DNA of 64,000 nt from Spiroplasma apis B31 (GCF_000500935.1 NC_022998.1:186001-250000); one strand, 5' to 3'. Shown: positions 44,181 to 55,564, counted from the stretch's first letter. Notes: generated by a model not told the origin, from the sequence alone. Numbers and translations are program-made.

Positions 44181-44918
44181 ATGGAGAATTGATTTACACA
44201 TTTTGGAACAGAATTATTAGGAACTTGTTTCTTAATTTTGTTGGGCAATGGAGTAGTAGCCAATGTTATTTTAAGGGATACTAAGGGTAACAAAGGTGGA
44301 TTTATAGCTATAACAACGGGTTGAGCATTAGCTGTTGCATTAGCTGCAACAATTTCATCAGCTCTTGGTGGAGCAGCACATTTAAATCCAGCTGTAACGA
44401 TTGCTGTTTTGACTAATGGATGAAAGGAAAATGTTGGTGATTTTTGTTTACTACCAATATTTCTAATTGGTCAATTAATTGGAGCAATATTAGGGCAAGT
44501 AATTATTGATATATTTTATATTAAACATATTTTACACACAGCAGCAAGTGGGGAAGGTGCTAATGTACTAGGAATGCACTGTACAGCACCAACTTATCGC
44601 AACGTAGCACTTAACTTTTTTGCAGAGTTTGTAGGAACCGTTGTTCTTATTGTTGCAATATTATCCATTAAAAAATTTTATTCTAATGCTGGATGAATGG
44701 GTCCATTGTTTGTTGGATTAACTGTGTTTGGTATTGGATTATCTTTAGGGGGAACAACTGGGTATGCCATAAACCCTGTAAGAGACATAGTACCAAGAAT
44801 AGTTCACCAATTATTACCTATTAAAAACAAAGCGAGCTCAGATTGAAGTTATTCTTGAATACCTGTAATAGCACCGTTGGCAAGTGGGTTAGTAGTTGGA
44901 GCAGCATTTTTGATTTAA
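44181..44918 (+). CDS. glpF: glycerol uptake facilitator
   Basis: 245 residues, six membrane helices of the aquaglyceroporin family. The two pore motifs are HLNPAVT (near residue 74) and the second half [12 protein letters not shown], with the Asp after NPxR that marks glycerol-permeable channels. [20 protein letters not shown] is the typical start. GAAAGGAA ribosome site. First gene of glpF-glpO-glpK. Confidence 0.96.
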
Positions 44919-44943
44919 AAAATCACGTTAGATTGGATTACAT

Positions 44944-46098
44944 ATGGAAAAGTTCGAATATGATATTTGTATCATAGGCGCTGGAATAATAGGTGCCTCA
45001 GTAGCAAGAGAATTATCGAAATATAAATTAAATATTATTGTCCTTGAGTCAAATCCCAGTTATGCAATGGAGACATCAGAAGGAAATTCTGGTTTAATAC
45101 ATGGTGGTTTCGATGCTAAAACAGGAAAACTAAATGCATCTTTGAATATACTCGGTAAGGAAAGGTATAATGACTGATTTAGAGAGTTGGATTTTAGTCA
45201 CAAGAATATAAATTCTTTAGTATTAGCTTTCAATGATAATGAGGTAGAACATTTGAATATTTTGTATAACAGAGGGATAGATAATGGTTTAAACTCAAAA
45301 GAAATGCAAATCATTAATCAAAATAAAATCTTAGAAATGGAGCCAAATATCAATAAAGATGTGAAAAAAGCTTTATTATGTAATAGTTCAGTGGTAATTG
45401 ATCCAGTTGAACTAACAGGAGTTTTATTAAAAAACGCCATTAGAAATGGAGTTAAAGTTAAATTTAACAGTAAAGTTACTCATATTTCTAAAAGTGAAGA
45501 TCGTTTTGAAGTTTCATTTAATGAGGAGACTGTTTCTGCAAAAAGAGTCATTAATTGTGCTGGACACTATGCGGATGTAATCTCTAAGATGGCAGGATTT
45601 GATGATTTTACTTTAAATACAAGAAGGGGCGAATATTTGGTTTTAGAGAAGTCTGTGAATAATAATGTGAATAATGTTTTATTTATGGTTCCAACAATTC
45701 ACGGTAAAGGGGTTCTCGTAGCCCCTACATTGAAGGGAAAAATACTAGTTGGACCAACAGCTGAAGAAAATGTTCCAAAAGAGGAGACAAGAGTGATAAC
45801 ACCAGAGAAGGAACAAGAAATAATAAAAATCGGTAAACAAATATTACCTAATTTAGATATTAAGTTAACTAGTCTTCGCTTTTCTGGATCACGACCTATC
45901 TATTTAAAGACAGATGATTTTTATATCAATTACGCATCAAAGGATAAAAACTTTATTAATATCGCAGGTATTAAGAGCCCTGGAATATCTTGTGCTCCGT
46001 CAATTGCTGACTATGTAATAAATCTCTTGAAACCATTTCTAAAAATGGAAATAAACCCAAATTATCAACCAAATGAGAAAAACATATTTTATAAATAA
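44944..46098 (+). CDS. glpO: glycerol-3-phosphate oxidase
   Basis: 384 residues. FAD site ICIIGAGIIGASVAREL, GNSGLIHGGFDA, VINCAGHYAD, TRRGEYLVLEK, and the C-terminal FRFSGSRPIY-like LRFSGSRPIY with NIAGIKSPGISCAPSIADYV. It is the short form found in mycoplasmas, which oxidises glycerol-3-phosphate to dihydroxyacetone phosphate and passes electrons to oxygen, giving hydrogen peroxide. Lies between glpF and glpK in one operon. Confidence 0.94.
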
Positions 46099-46128
46099 AG
46101 ATAAAATAATTAGGAAGGAATGCACGAA

Positions 46129-47634
46129 ATGGAAGAATATATTGTAACACTAGACGAGGGGACAACAAGTGCAAGAACACTTGTTGTCAATAAAAAAGGG
46201 GAAATTGTTTCCTCAAATCAGAAAGAATTGTCTCAGTTTTATCCAAATGAGGGATGAGTTGAACAAGACCCTGTTGAGATTTGAAATACTCAACGTACAA
46301 CACTTATAGGAGCCTTAAATGCAAGCGATATAAGTCCAGAACAAATAAAAGCGATTGGAATTACTAACCAAAGAGAAACAGTTATAGTATGAGACAAAGA
46401 GACTGGGAATCCTATCTATAATGCAATTGTTTGACAGGATCGAAGAACCGATGCCTTTTGTATTGATTTAGAAAAAACACATAAAGAATTTATTAAGGAA
46501 AAAACAGGTTTAGTGGTGGATGCTTATTTCTCAGCTAGTAAAGTGAAATGAATTTTAGATAATGTTAAGGGAGCAAAAGAGAAAGCAAAAAACGGAAAAC
46601 TTTATTTTGGTAACGTTAATACATGATTGATATGGAGATTAACTGGAGGAGAAGCATTTGTAACAGACCACACTAATGCGTCAAGAACAATGTTATATAA
46701 CATCAATACTCATGATTGAGACGATGATTTATTAAAATTATTTCAAATTCCAAAATCAATGTTACCCACAATTAAAAGCAATAGTGAAATTTATGGATAT
46801 ACATTTTTTGGCCTACTTTCAAAAATGTCTGATTGTAAAATACCAATTAGCTCTTCTATTGGAGATCAACAATCTGCACTATTTGGGCAAATTTGTTTAG
46901 AACCAGGTGAGATAAAAGCTACATATGGAACCGGTGCTTTCATTTTAATGAATACTGGTACTAGTAAAGTTGAGTCAAAAAACGGTCTTTTAACAACTAT
47001 CGCATATAATATCGGGAAAAACTTTGTTTATGGACTTGAGGGGTCTGTAATGATGGCTGGAGCAACACTACAATGATTAAGAGATGAACTAAGAATTATT
47101 TATAAGACACAATTGAGCGAATGATACGCAGAGCAAGTGAATGACGATAGACAAGTTTATTTTGTACCAAGTTTCTCAGGTCTAGGTTCTCCATATTGAG
47201 ATCCATATTCAAGGGGTGCTATTTTTGGACTTGATAGAGGTGTAACTAAAGAACATATTATAAAAGCAGGTTTAGAATCAATTGCTTTTCAAACCAACGA
47301 TGTTTTTGATGCTATGGCTGAAGACTCTGGGTTAGAAATCAAAAATGTAAAAGTTGATGGTGGGGCCGCTAAAAATAATTATTTAATAAAATTTCAATCA
47401 AATATTAGTGAAACAACCATAATTAGACCTAAAAACATAGAGACAACAGCCATGGGTGCGGCTTTCTTATCTGGATTAGCTGTTGGTTTTTGAACTAGTA
47501 TTGAGGAAATAAAAAGTATTTGAGCAACAGATACCAAGATTAATGCTGATACTAACTTCAACAAGGAGAAATATCTAAGGGGATGGAAAGAGGCGATTTC
47601 AAGAACAAGAAACTGACTTAAGGATACAAAATAA
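46129..47634 (+). CDS. glpK: glycerol kinase
   Basis: 501 residues. [14 protein letters not shown] at the N-terminus, [78 protein letters not shown], and [14 protein letters not shown]. It makes glycerol-3-phosphate for GlpO. ATG 46129 is preferred to the in-frame ATG 46120, which touches the AGGAAGGA ribosome site. Last gene of the operon. Many TGA codons are Trp. Confidence 0.97.
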
Positions 47635-47796
47635 TTCTTAGTCCATTTTTGGGATAAATAAAAAATAAAAAAAACTATAACTTTATCTATTTTCCTATAT
47701 ACTTATAAAGTATTTAAATAAATACCTTTTTAAGTTGAGAATGTTACGTAGATATTACCGTTTAAAAAGATGTATAAATGGCAGGAGGTAATATGT

Positions 47797-47973
47797 ATGG
47801 GATTTGATCGTGATAATAGAAGAAGCAATGACCGTCCAAGATTTAACAATAATGGTAGATCTGGTGGCGGAAGTAACGGTCCAAGTAATGGTAGAATTGA
47901 AAATTTTGAAAAACCATTAATGGAACTATTGAAGTCAATAGATGAAAAATTAGAAGCAATTCTAAACAAATAG
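47797..47973 (+). CDS. small RGG-like protein
   Basis: 58 residues. The first 37 are disordered, made of Arg, Asn, Gly, Ser and Asp with RSGGGSNG, similar to RGG RNA-binding tails. The last 20 form one amphipathic helix (FEKPLMELLKSIDEKLEAI). A perfect AGGAGG ribosome site eight bases ahead and a strong terminator behind make a real small gene likely. Possible RNA-binding or ribosome-associated role is inferred from composition only. Confidence 0.75.
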   Translation: MGFDRDNRRSNDRPRFNNNGRSGGGSNGPSNGRIENFEKPLMELLKSIDEKLEAILNK

Positions 47974-47980
47974 TTTACTA

Positions 47981-48008
47981 AAAAAATGTTGATAATCAAC
48001 ATTTTTTT
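47981..48008 (+). terminator. intrinsic terminator
   Basis: AATGTTGA/TCAACATT with TAA loop, T7. Confidence 0.9.
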
Positions 48009-49193
48009 ATTTTTTAAAAATATTTTAAGGTTTTAAAAAAATCTCTAAATTCACACTTTTTGTGTTATAAATAAATTGAAATAAAAAGTACTATATGAGT
48101 TGAGTTACCAATGTTTATCTCTCTAATTCAGTAGGTGTATTTTTATTAATAAATTATCAAGTTACAAAGGCTGGTTAAATAAACGTTTAATTATGCTCTC
48201 AAGACTTTTTATTTCACAATTAATAAAATAAACATATCAATTAAATTGTTTTTCGCTTATTTGTTCTTATTTAAAACAAGTTTAAAAAAACAAAATATTA
48301 ATTGATAGTTTTCGTAAAATATTCTTGCACCAAGAAACCTATTTGATAGCTTTCTATAAGTTTTGAACATATTTTAATGAATTGTGAACAAAATAAACTT
48401 GTAACTGAATTATAGTTACATTAAGTTTCTATCATGTTATTTCGTTAACTAAGAAACTCTTCAAATAATTGCTATATTATCATAATCGATTGATTTAGCT
48501 TAAATGTTATTTGCATTAACTTCAATATTTCATAATTTAATTATCTAAAGTATTTCTAAAATACTATGGTGCTGGTGATTATCAATTACTAATATTAATA
48601 AATTAAAAAACTATTATTTTTTATAAATAAACAAACAACATATTTTTAGATAATGTTTAGATACTATTAATCAACTTTTCTTGTTAAACATGAATATTTA
48701 TTTGATGAAATTTTATACTTTCTATAATTATCGATAATTGTTCAAATTTTCTCTTCTTTTAAATAGTCATATAATTAACGGAATATCTCCTTCTGATAAT
48801 TGCTCCAATAAATTTCATAATAGATCGTATATCTTTACATAAAACATCTAAATTTATTAAATTTCCGTGTTTAACAGAAATATAATTTAAAAAACAAGTT
48901 TTTTCTAATATTAGAAAAAATGTTGAGTATAAGCAATAAGAATAGAACATATTGATGCTATGTACTTTATTCATCATTATTGCTTTCGTAATACTTGAAA
49001 ACCTATCATAATAAAAAAAATATAATGAGTAAACATAATTGCTAACTTCATCAAAAAAGTAAAATATATTTTATAAATTTAAATACAATGTTTAAGTAGT
49101 TCTGTGACCTATAAGTTCTACTTTCATCAATATAAAATATAAATTTAATCAAAGACACATAAATTAAATAATACTTTTTTGCTATAGTATAAC
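48009..49193. other. long AT-rich stretch without recognisable genes
   Basis: Nearly 1.2 kb with no plausible gene in either direction under code 4. The longest open piece is a 72-codon minus-strand frame at 48759-48977 without a ribosome site or known motif. Codon-like periodicity is not obvious. It may be a dead gene region or a landing site for lost mobile DNA. No tRNA or DnaA-box cluster seen. Confidence 0.5.
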
Positions 49194-49199
49194 TATAAT
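49194..49199 (+). promoter_or_regulatory. -10 box upstream of the deoxyribosyltransferase
   Basis: TATAAT about 88 bases before the ATG; a second box TATAGT at 49183-49188 overlaps this region. No clear -35. Confidence 0.55.
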
Positions 49200-49214
49200 C
49201 AATAATTTTAAAAT

Positions 49215-49244
49215 AAAAAAATTTCTTATATAAGGAATTTTTTT
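49215..49244 (+). terminator. leader hairpin with T run (attenuator-like)
   Basis: AAATTTCTT/AAGGAATTT stem (one G-U), loop ATAT, upstream A run pairing with the downstream T7. It lies between the -10 box and the gene, so it would stop most transcripts before the coding region unless regulated. Confidence 0.65.
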
Positions 49245-49286
49245 ATTTTATTAGTATTATTTATATATAGAGAAATGGAGATAAAA

Positions 49287-49835
49287 ATGAAAGATAATGT
49301 AATATACAATGCTGGCAGTATGTTTACTGAAGCTCAATGAAATCAAAGAAAGATGGAGGGGAAGAAATTAAGAGAAATGTTTCCTAGTTTTGAAATTCAT
49401 AATCCTGTTGATTTCGATTCAAATCAAGTAGAAAGACCAACTAATACATTTATTTTTGAACAAGATTATAATGGTCTTACTGATTCTAAATTTGTAATCT
49501 TTGAAATAGATGGTTGGGATTCTGGTACTCATATGGAATTTGGTTTAATGGTAGAACAAGCAATAAACAACCCAAATAAGTACCTTTTACCAATAGTTTC
49601 TGATTTTAGAGTGAAACAAGGAATACTGGAGGGTGAATTTCCAGGATTTGGCATAAATGAAATGTTTAGTGGTGCATTTCATTATGAAAAACTTAATAAG
49701 GGAGATGTACCTCAAATGATAGTTTGCGAGTCTCATGAAAAGGCTAGGGAAGCAATTAAAGCTATATGTGATAATGACACTAAAAACTTTAGGGATAGAT
49801 TTGATATAAAAGATATTTACAAAAAAAATAACTAA
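49287..49835 (+). CDS. nucleoside 2-deoxyribosyltransferase
   Basis: 182 residues. VIYNAGSMFTEAQWNQRKMEGKK-type start (YNAGSMFTEAQ) binds the deoxyribose; FVIFEIDGWDSGTHMEFGLMVEQ contains the conserved Asp and the catalytic Glu in SGTxxE; ERPTNTFIFEQD precedes it. The enzyme swaps bases between deoxynucleosides, part of salvage in organisms unable to make nucleotides. ATGGAG ribosome site. A terminator shared with the convergent nrnA gene follows. Confidence 0.9.
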
Positions 49836-49836
49836 T

Positions 49837-49878
49837 AAAAAAACCTACATAATCTTTTGATTAAATGTAGGTTTTTTT
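49837..49878 (+). terminator. bidirectional terminator
   Basis: ACCTACAT/ATGTAGGT with inner AATC/GATT and loop TTTT; T7 to the right and A7 to the left, so it can end both the deoxyribosyltransferase and the convergent nrnA transcript. Confidence 0.88.
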
Positions 49879-50809
49879 ATTTTATAAATTTTTCACAAAA
49901 ATTTACAACTTTTTCATAATCAGCTATTGTATCGAGTTTTGCACCTGATGCAGTTTCGTGACCGCCACCACCAAAATGGTTTGCGATTTCTCTAACTGAG
50001 ATCTTGTTAGAGCGAAATTCTACTCTACAATTATCTATATTTTCTACAAAAAATATTCAAATCTTTACGTTTTTAACTTCACCTAGTAAGTTAACTCATA
50101 ATGAAACCAAATGCGGTTCACTCACTTCAAATTTCTTTAGTATATCGCTAGTAATCACAGAGTAAGCTATACCGCTTTTTGTTAAACAAAAGTTTGATAA
50201 TATATATCCTTTTAATTTCATGTAATTAACTGGTAGACTATAAATATTTTCATATACCTTTTTGAAGTTTATTCCTTTTGACAGTAGAATAGAAGCCATA
50301 TCAAATGTTCTTGAACTTACACTTCTATACATAAATCGATCTGTGTCTGTAACAAGCCCGTGAAACAAATAATATGCTGTTGACTCTGAAAATAACAAAG
50401 ATGAACTATCGAATAGTTTTGTTAATAGTTCACAAGTTGCCGGATAGGTATCATCAACTATTTCAAATGTCCCATATTTGTCGACATTCACATGATGATC
50501 AATTTTGAATACCACGCTGGCAGAATGTAGAAAATCGAGGTTTGGAATATCAATTCTATTTAATGTAGCAGTGTCAGTTATTATTACTAGTGCTTTATCA
50601 AAATCTTGCTCTTGTAATTTATCGACTCTACCGATTGTTCGGTACTCATTTGGTAAGTTACCACCAAGAAGAACTTTTTTATCCTTGAAATTATCTTTAA
50701 TAAAGCTGTAGAGAGCCATTTGTGAACCTATTGCATCATAATCTGGAAAAATATGCCTTAATAATATTATTTTATTATGTGATTCAATTTCTTTAATCAG
50801 TGTATCCAA
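49877..50809 (-). CDS. nrnA: NrnA-type DHH phosphoesterase
   Basis: 310 residues. DHH motifs: FPDYDAIGSQ, ITDTATLNRID, and FKIDHHVN (DHH); then the DHHA1 domain with VEFRSNKISVREIA and FGGGGHETASGA. NrnA enzymes degrade nano-RNA and/or hydrolyse phosphoadenosine phosphate. Start codon is TTG with AAGGA nine bases before. It is 17 bases after the p69 gene on the minus strand, so probably the end of that operon. TGA codons at the ORF middle are Trp. Confidence 0.92.
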
Positions 50810-50826
50810 TATTTTATTCCTTCCAA

Positions 50827-53421
50827 TTAAGCCAAGCTACTTCTTTTGTATTTTAAAATATCCTTGGCATTTTTCTTACTTTTTTTATACTCAATTTTAA
50901 AATATTTTGTATTAGTGTCGATTTTTTTATCTAGGTTTTCTTTTAATGTTGTTTTATATTGTTTTATATTCTCTTTGTAATCTAATTTGATGGAGTTCAA
51001 ATAGTCTATTCTATCCTTAGTCAATTTGTATGTGATTAGTCGGTATCTTGAAGATAGCTCTTCATAAGATTCAAAGGTCGTATTTGCTAATCTAGAGAAA
51101 GCTTTAAGATAAGCTTCTTTATGACTAATACCATTTTCCTTGCGAATTTGTTTTTCTAACTCGAAAAGTTTTTTATTTATGTATGAATAAAAAGCTCTTG
51201 ATTCATCATAACTATAAATTGCTTTTTTATTTATTAAATACTCGTTTGCTTTATATTTGATATACATTTTATTTTTTATTTCAATAATTAAATAATCAAT
51301 AAATTTTGGGTTAACTCCTTGATTAAGTTTTGTTCTAAGTATTGTAGCTATGTACTCGATTAAAAGTGTGAATAAAGCAATACCGAATAAAAGTGCCCCA
51401 AACTCGTTGAATAATTGATCATTAAAGTAAGTTGATAACAAATAACCTAAATTACCAGCACCAACTATACCTAAAGATGAAACCTCTTTGAAATTGATGT
51501 CAAATCGGTAAATTATATATGAAATTATGCTACTTGTTGTTTGCGGAATTATTCCATATCTAAATCTCTGCAAACTATTTAAGCCTGTGGCTTGTAACTG
51601 TGATGATATCTTCAAATTAACATCTTCAAAAATTTCTCTATTATATTTTGTAAGCATTCCAGTTGTCCCCATAGCCAAAGCAATAGCACCATTGAATGGA
51701 CCTAGTCCCACTAATGAAATAAAAATAATGGCATATATATATGTTGGAACTGCCCTAATAATTGAAGTTATTATTACAAATACTTTTGCTACATATATAT
51801 TTACAATTGTCTCAGCACTTAATAGCCCAAGAATATAGGCCATTATTACACCAAGAACTGTTCCGACTATTGCAATAGACAAGGTTTCGAATAAAAGATA
51901 TATGACAGAATAGGGTGCTACATCTGTTTTAGAAAATAATGAGTTTCAACTTATATTTAATATACTTTTTATATTAGAGTTAGTTTGCTTGATTGTTGCT
52001 TCTGACTCTAGGTGAAAATTAATTTTTGAGAATGAATATATAAATAAAGCAATGAGAACCGTATAAAGAATCGCTCTTTTAATTCATTTTTTCGGTGCAC
52101 TCTTAAGAGCCTTTTCGGTTGTTAATTCCTTTAAATACTCCTCATGTTTTTTAGCGATTTCAAGTTTAGATTCTTGATATAACTTTGATTTCATTGACTC
52201 TACTTCGATGTTGAATTTGGTCAAGTAAGTTTTATCTAATCTAACATTTTGTTTCAAAATATCGTTATAAACAAATCATTTTTTACTATTTACCTCTGTT
52301 TGTTTTACAGTCTCAAAGTGAAGTACGTCTTTTTTGATATTGTTTTTATGTTGATATTTGAAATACTTGACTTCTTCTTTTTGTTTATTCTTTAGATTTT
52401 TCTTTTCTGCTTTTGACAAATGTGTAGTTTCTTTTATTTTTTTGTATTTTTGAATGATTACTTCTGAAATATAAAACTTTAAGTTTGTCTTTTTCAATCT
52501 CTTCTTAGTATTAGATAACATAGATTCTCGTTCTTTAAAATCCAATATAAAATCTTTATCCTTTAAAATGAAGTTTTTCACAAAATATATTATTATTTCC
52601 AGTATTAATACTACCATTATCAATAAGAACAGTAAGAATCCTGCACGATCTCACTGTTGAAAATCGATATTATTCTGTATTAGCTCACCAATCCCAACGG
52701 AAGACATACCACCAATAATGGCAATATATCTTATGTTTGTTTCTAATGAATAGAATGTAATTGAAAGAATATTATGCGATATTTGAGGTACAATTGCACT
52801 TCTGAATGACCTCATTTTTGAAGCACCCGTTGCTTGCATTGCACTATAAATTTTAAAGTTGACGTGTTCTATTCTCTCTAAAAACAATTTACCTGTTATT
52901 GAAAAGGTGAATATGGCGATTGCAATCGTAACAGACAAAGTAGTTTGACCAAAATAACCTATCAATATAAGCGCAAAAGTAAATGCAGGAATTGTTCTTA
53001 ACAATGCCATGATTGTTTTGCATAAGTTATTTATAAACTTATTATGAATTATGTTAAACGAAGAACACATCGCTACTGGTATTGCAATTGCAACACCTAT
53101 AATTGTTCCTGAGAAAGACATAATTAAAGTAGAACCCAGTGAAGTAAAGGCCTTTCCTAAAAATGTGTCTCCAAAACTATTTGGCGTTGAGAATTTTTTA
53201 AAGTCTCACTTCAACATTTCCTTAATAGTGTCTCCTAATTGGGAAAAACTACTAAAAAATTCTTCTCAACTATTCTTTAAAAACATAAATCCAAATATTG
53301 TTAATATGATTGCAATTATAATCATTAATCATGTAAACAATTTTGTTGGTGGTTGAGCATACCTATTGTTTATTTTAAAAGTTTCCCTCGTTGTTAAACT
53401 ATTTAACTTTCTTTTTAACAT
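50827..53421 (-). CDS. ABC permease with two fused PhnE-like units (p69 type)
   Basis: 864 residues. Two binding-protein-dependent permease domains in one chain: the first at about residues 95-250 with EAA loop QATGASKMRSFRSAIVPQ, the second at about 510-690 with QATGLNSLQRFRYGIIPQ. Between them are a helix (LIMVVLILEIIIYFVKNF), a 140-residue highly charged cytoplasmic linker, and another helix; the last 170 residues are again charged and helical. This matches the p69 subunit of the mycoplasmal p37-p29-p69 transporter. Many TGA codons (52276, 52651 and others) join what would otherwise be four short frames. Starts 2 bases after the ATPase. Confidence 0.9.
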
Positions 53422-53423
53422 AG

Positions 53424-54185
53424 TTATTCTTTACCGTAATTTTTTCCATATATTATTTCCAATTTGTTCTGAGTTAATTCCGAGGGTTTGCCATCAAAAA
53501 CAATTTGTCCATTATTCAAGCCAATTATTCTAGAAGCAAACTTAATTGCTAAGTCAATATGATGTATGTTTATTATAATAGTGATATTGTCCTCCTCATT
53601 TATTTTTTTAAAGTCATTCATTACTTGATTTGCAAGTACTGGGTCTAGTGCGGAAACGGGTTCATCTGCAATTATAAGTTTTGGCTCTTGTGACAGTGTT
53701 CTGGCTAGGGCTATTCTTTGTTGTTGTCCACCACTTAGGTTTTCAACTCTAACATAAGAATAGTCTAGAAGGTTTAATTTCTCTAAATTTCTTAGAGCTA
53801 TTATTTTGTCCTTTTTATTAAAAAAACCCACACAAGATCTAAGGAAGCTCATTTTAGAGACTCTTGCATTTAGAACGTTTCTTATGACTATTTGTTTTTC
53901 GATATTATTATATTCTTGTGACATTAAACCAATTTTTTTTCTAAGTTCCTTTAATTCTTTTCCCTTAATATTGTTGACCTCGTAATTTTTGTCTTCAAAA
54001 TTTATTAAGATTTCTCCCGAGTTTATAGAACTAAATTTATTGATTGTTTTTAAAAGGGTAGTTTTTCCGGCTCCAGATAAGCCAACAACCGCAACAAATT
54101 CTCCTTCTTTGATTTGTAGATTAATATTATTTAAGGCATGTTTACCATTAGGTCACACCTTGTTAACATTGTTAAAATATATCAT
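53424..54185 (-). CDS. ABC ATPase, p29/PhnC type
   Basis: 253 residues. Walker A VGLSGAGKTTLL, Q-loop MSQEYN, signature LSGGQQQRIALAR, Walker B LIIADEP, D-loop SALDP, and H-loop NIHH. Sequence type is PhnC-like. TTGGAGG ribosome site. Separated from the lipoprotein gene by a terminator and joined to the permease by 2 bases. Confidence 0.95.
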
Positions 54186-54195
54186 TGTACCTCCA

Positions 54196-54228
54196 ATAAA
54201 AAAATATGTAATTTATATTACATATTTT
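54196..54228 (-). terminator. intra-operon terminator between p37 and p29
   Basis: AAAATATGTAAT/ATTACATATTTT perfect 12-bp stem, 4-base loop. On the minus strand a TTTTTTTATT tract follows, directly ahead of the p29 ribosome site. Stem is AT-only, so read-through should be substantial. Confidence 0.8.
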
Positions 54229-54245
54229 AAACTTTTCTAAGATGT

Positions 54246-55472
54246 TTATGAAGTTATTTCCTTCAAAAGGTCTTGTATGATGCTTATACTTTTTAAGTTA
54301 TCTGTTATTATTTGATCTTGTTCTTTCTCATATTCGATAGAAGTTTTGCTTCCAACACCAACATAACCTTTATGACTATAAATATCAAATATTTCTGAGT
54401 TTGCTTTATCAGCAACTAACTCTAAGAATGATTCTCTTAAGTTATTAGCCAAAGTTTCATCAACTGTTTCTCTAGAATACATAATTCCATCATTTGGTAT
54501 TCCTCGTGAAGCACCAATTGTTTGTGTGTTCTTATATGCATCCTTCATTTTTGTTGGATCGTTAATATCGTATCTTATATCTGCATAACCTACTGCAAGT
54601 TCAACAGTACCGTTACTTACTTTTTCAGCGGCATCTGTATAACTTGCTTGTTTATATTTGTTTTCATATATATTCTTAAGTTCGTTATTGTCTAAACCAA
54701 GGTGTTCTTTCATTCATAATAATGGATATAAAACAGAAGCACTAGAAGTTGGGCTTCCTCCTAATGATAATTTTTTATCTTCGGAAGCTTTTTTAATCAA
54801 TTTTTTAGCATTTTCTTTGCTTCTGAAATCTTCTTCACCCAAAGTGTCTTTTATAAATTTCTTGTTAGCATAAATGTAAGATCTATAATAACTCACTTTT
54901 TCATCTTTGTTATATAATTTCTCAGTTAATTTTTCTTTATTAAAAGAATCTTCGTCCTTTAATATATTTTCAATTATTTGATCATAATTTTTTGATAGTT
55001 TTGCTAAGTTGTCTCCATTTGATTCTGCTTTTGCCTTTGCATCATCAAATTTCCCGTTTGTTTTGAATTCTTCGAAGTTACTTTCTGCTGCAAGAGACTC
55101 TCTAGAAGAAACTAATAAGATACCAGCTTTTGAGTAGGTACCATCTTCCTTTATATCACCACGATAGCTTTCATAAGTGTTTATTGGTAAAAATGCCAAG
55201 TCTGATTTACCTTTTTTCATTGAATCCCCGGCTGCTTCGTAATTTGTTGCTGCAGTTATTTCAACATTTTTATTAAATGATGAATCTTTTTCTTTTAACT
55301 TATTTTTAAGTTTTTCCTCCAAAGGTTTAACGGTTTTTAAAATATCTGTAGCATTTCTTGATGGAACAAAAGCGATTCTAAGTGTGTTGCTTTTTCCACC
55401 ACAAGATACTATTGTTGATACTGGAGTAGTAAGTATTGAGAAACTTCCTACTAAAAATAATAATTTTTTCAT
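54246..55472 (-). CDS. substrate-binding lipoprotein, p37/PhnD type
   Basis: 408 residues. Lipoprotein signal with Cys at residue 24 (STIVSC). TLRIAFVPSRNATDILKTVKPLEEKLK is the PhnD/p37 start; SDLAFLPINTYE and ELAVGYADIR are typical of the two lobes, and SRGIPNDGIMYSRETVDE near the end. The protein is anchored outside the membrane and delivers substrate to p69. In M. genitalium the homologue was crystallised with a thiamine-like ligand; true substrate here is open. The gene follows a purine-riboswitch-like leader. A TGA at 54711-54713 is Trp. Confidence 0.92.
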
Positions 55473-55564
55473 TTACCCTCCATATGCTTAGACTTATTAT
55501 TTTATCTAAAACATTGTAATTTTGATATTGTAATTAATAGAGACACTTAATTTTAAATTGTCAA
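55473..55564. other. leader between aptamer and p37 start
   Basis: On the minus strand this leader starts with TTGACA (55566-55561) and TATTAAT about 19 bases later, which could be a second promoter. It ends with GGAGGG before the ATG. I found no terminator hairpin in it, so how the aptamer would act is not clear. Confidence 0.45.

Noticed and set aside
47770-47796. Upstream in-frame start for the RGG-like small protein
   Set aside because: The AGGAGG ribosome site lies at 47783-47788, inside that extension, so translation starts at 47797.
48759-48977. 72-codon minus-strand open frame in the long intergenic region
   Set aside because: No ribosome site, no recognisable motif, stops in the flanks, and amino-acid make-up expected from random AT-rich DNA.
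49100-49140. Second purine-type aptamer before the deoxyribosyltransferase (AGTTCTAC)
   Set aside because: No P2/P3 stems could be formed around the motif.
48009-49193. Possible replication origin in the large gap
   Set aside because: No DnaA-box cluster (TTATCCACA-like) and no dnaA/dnaN nearby.
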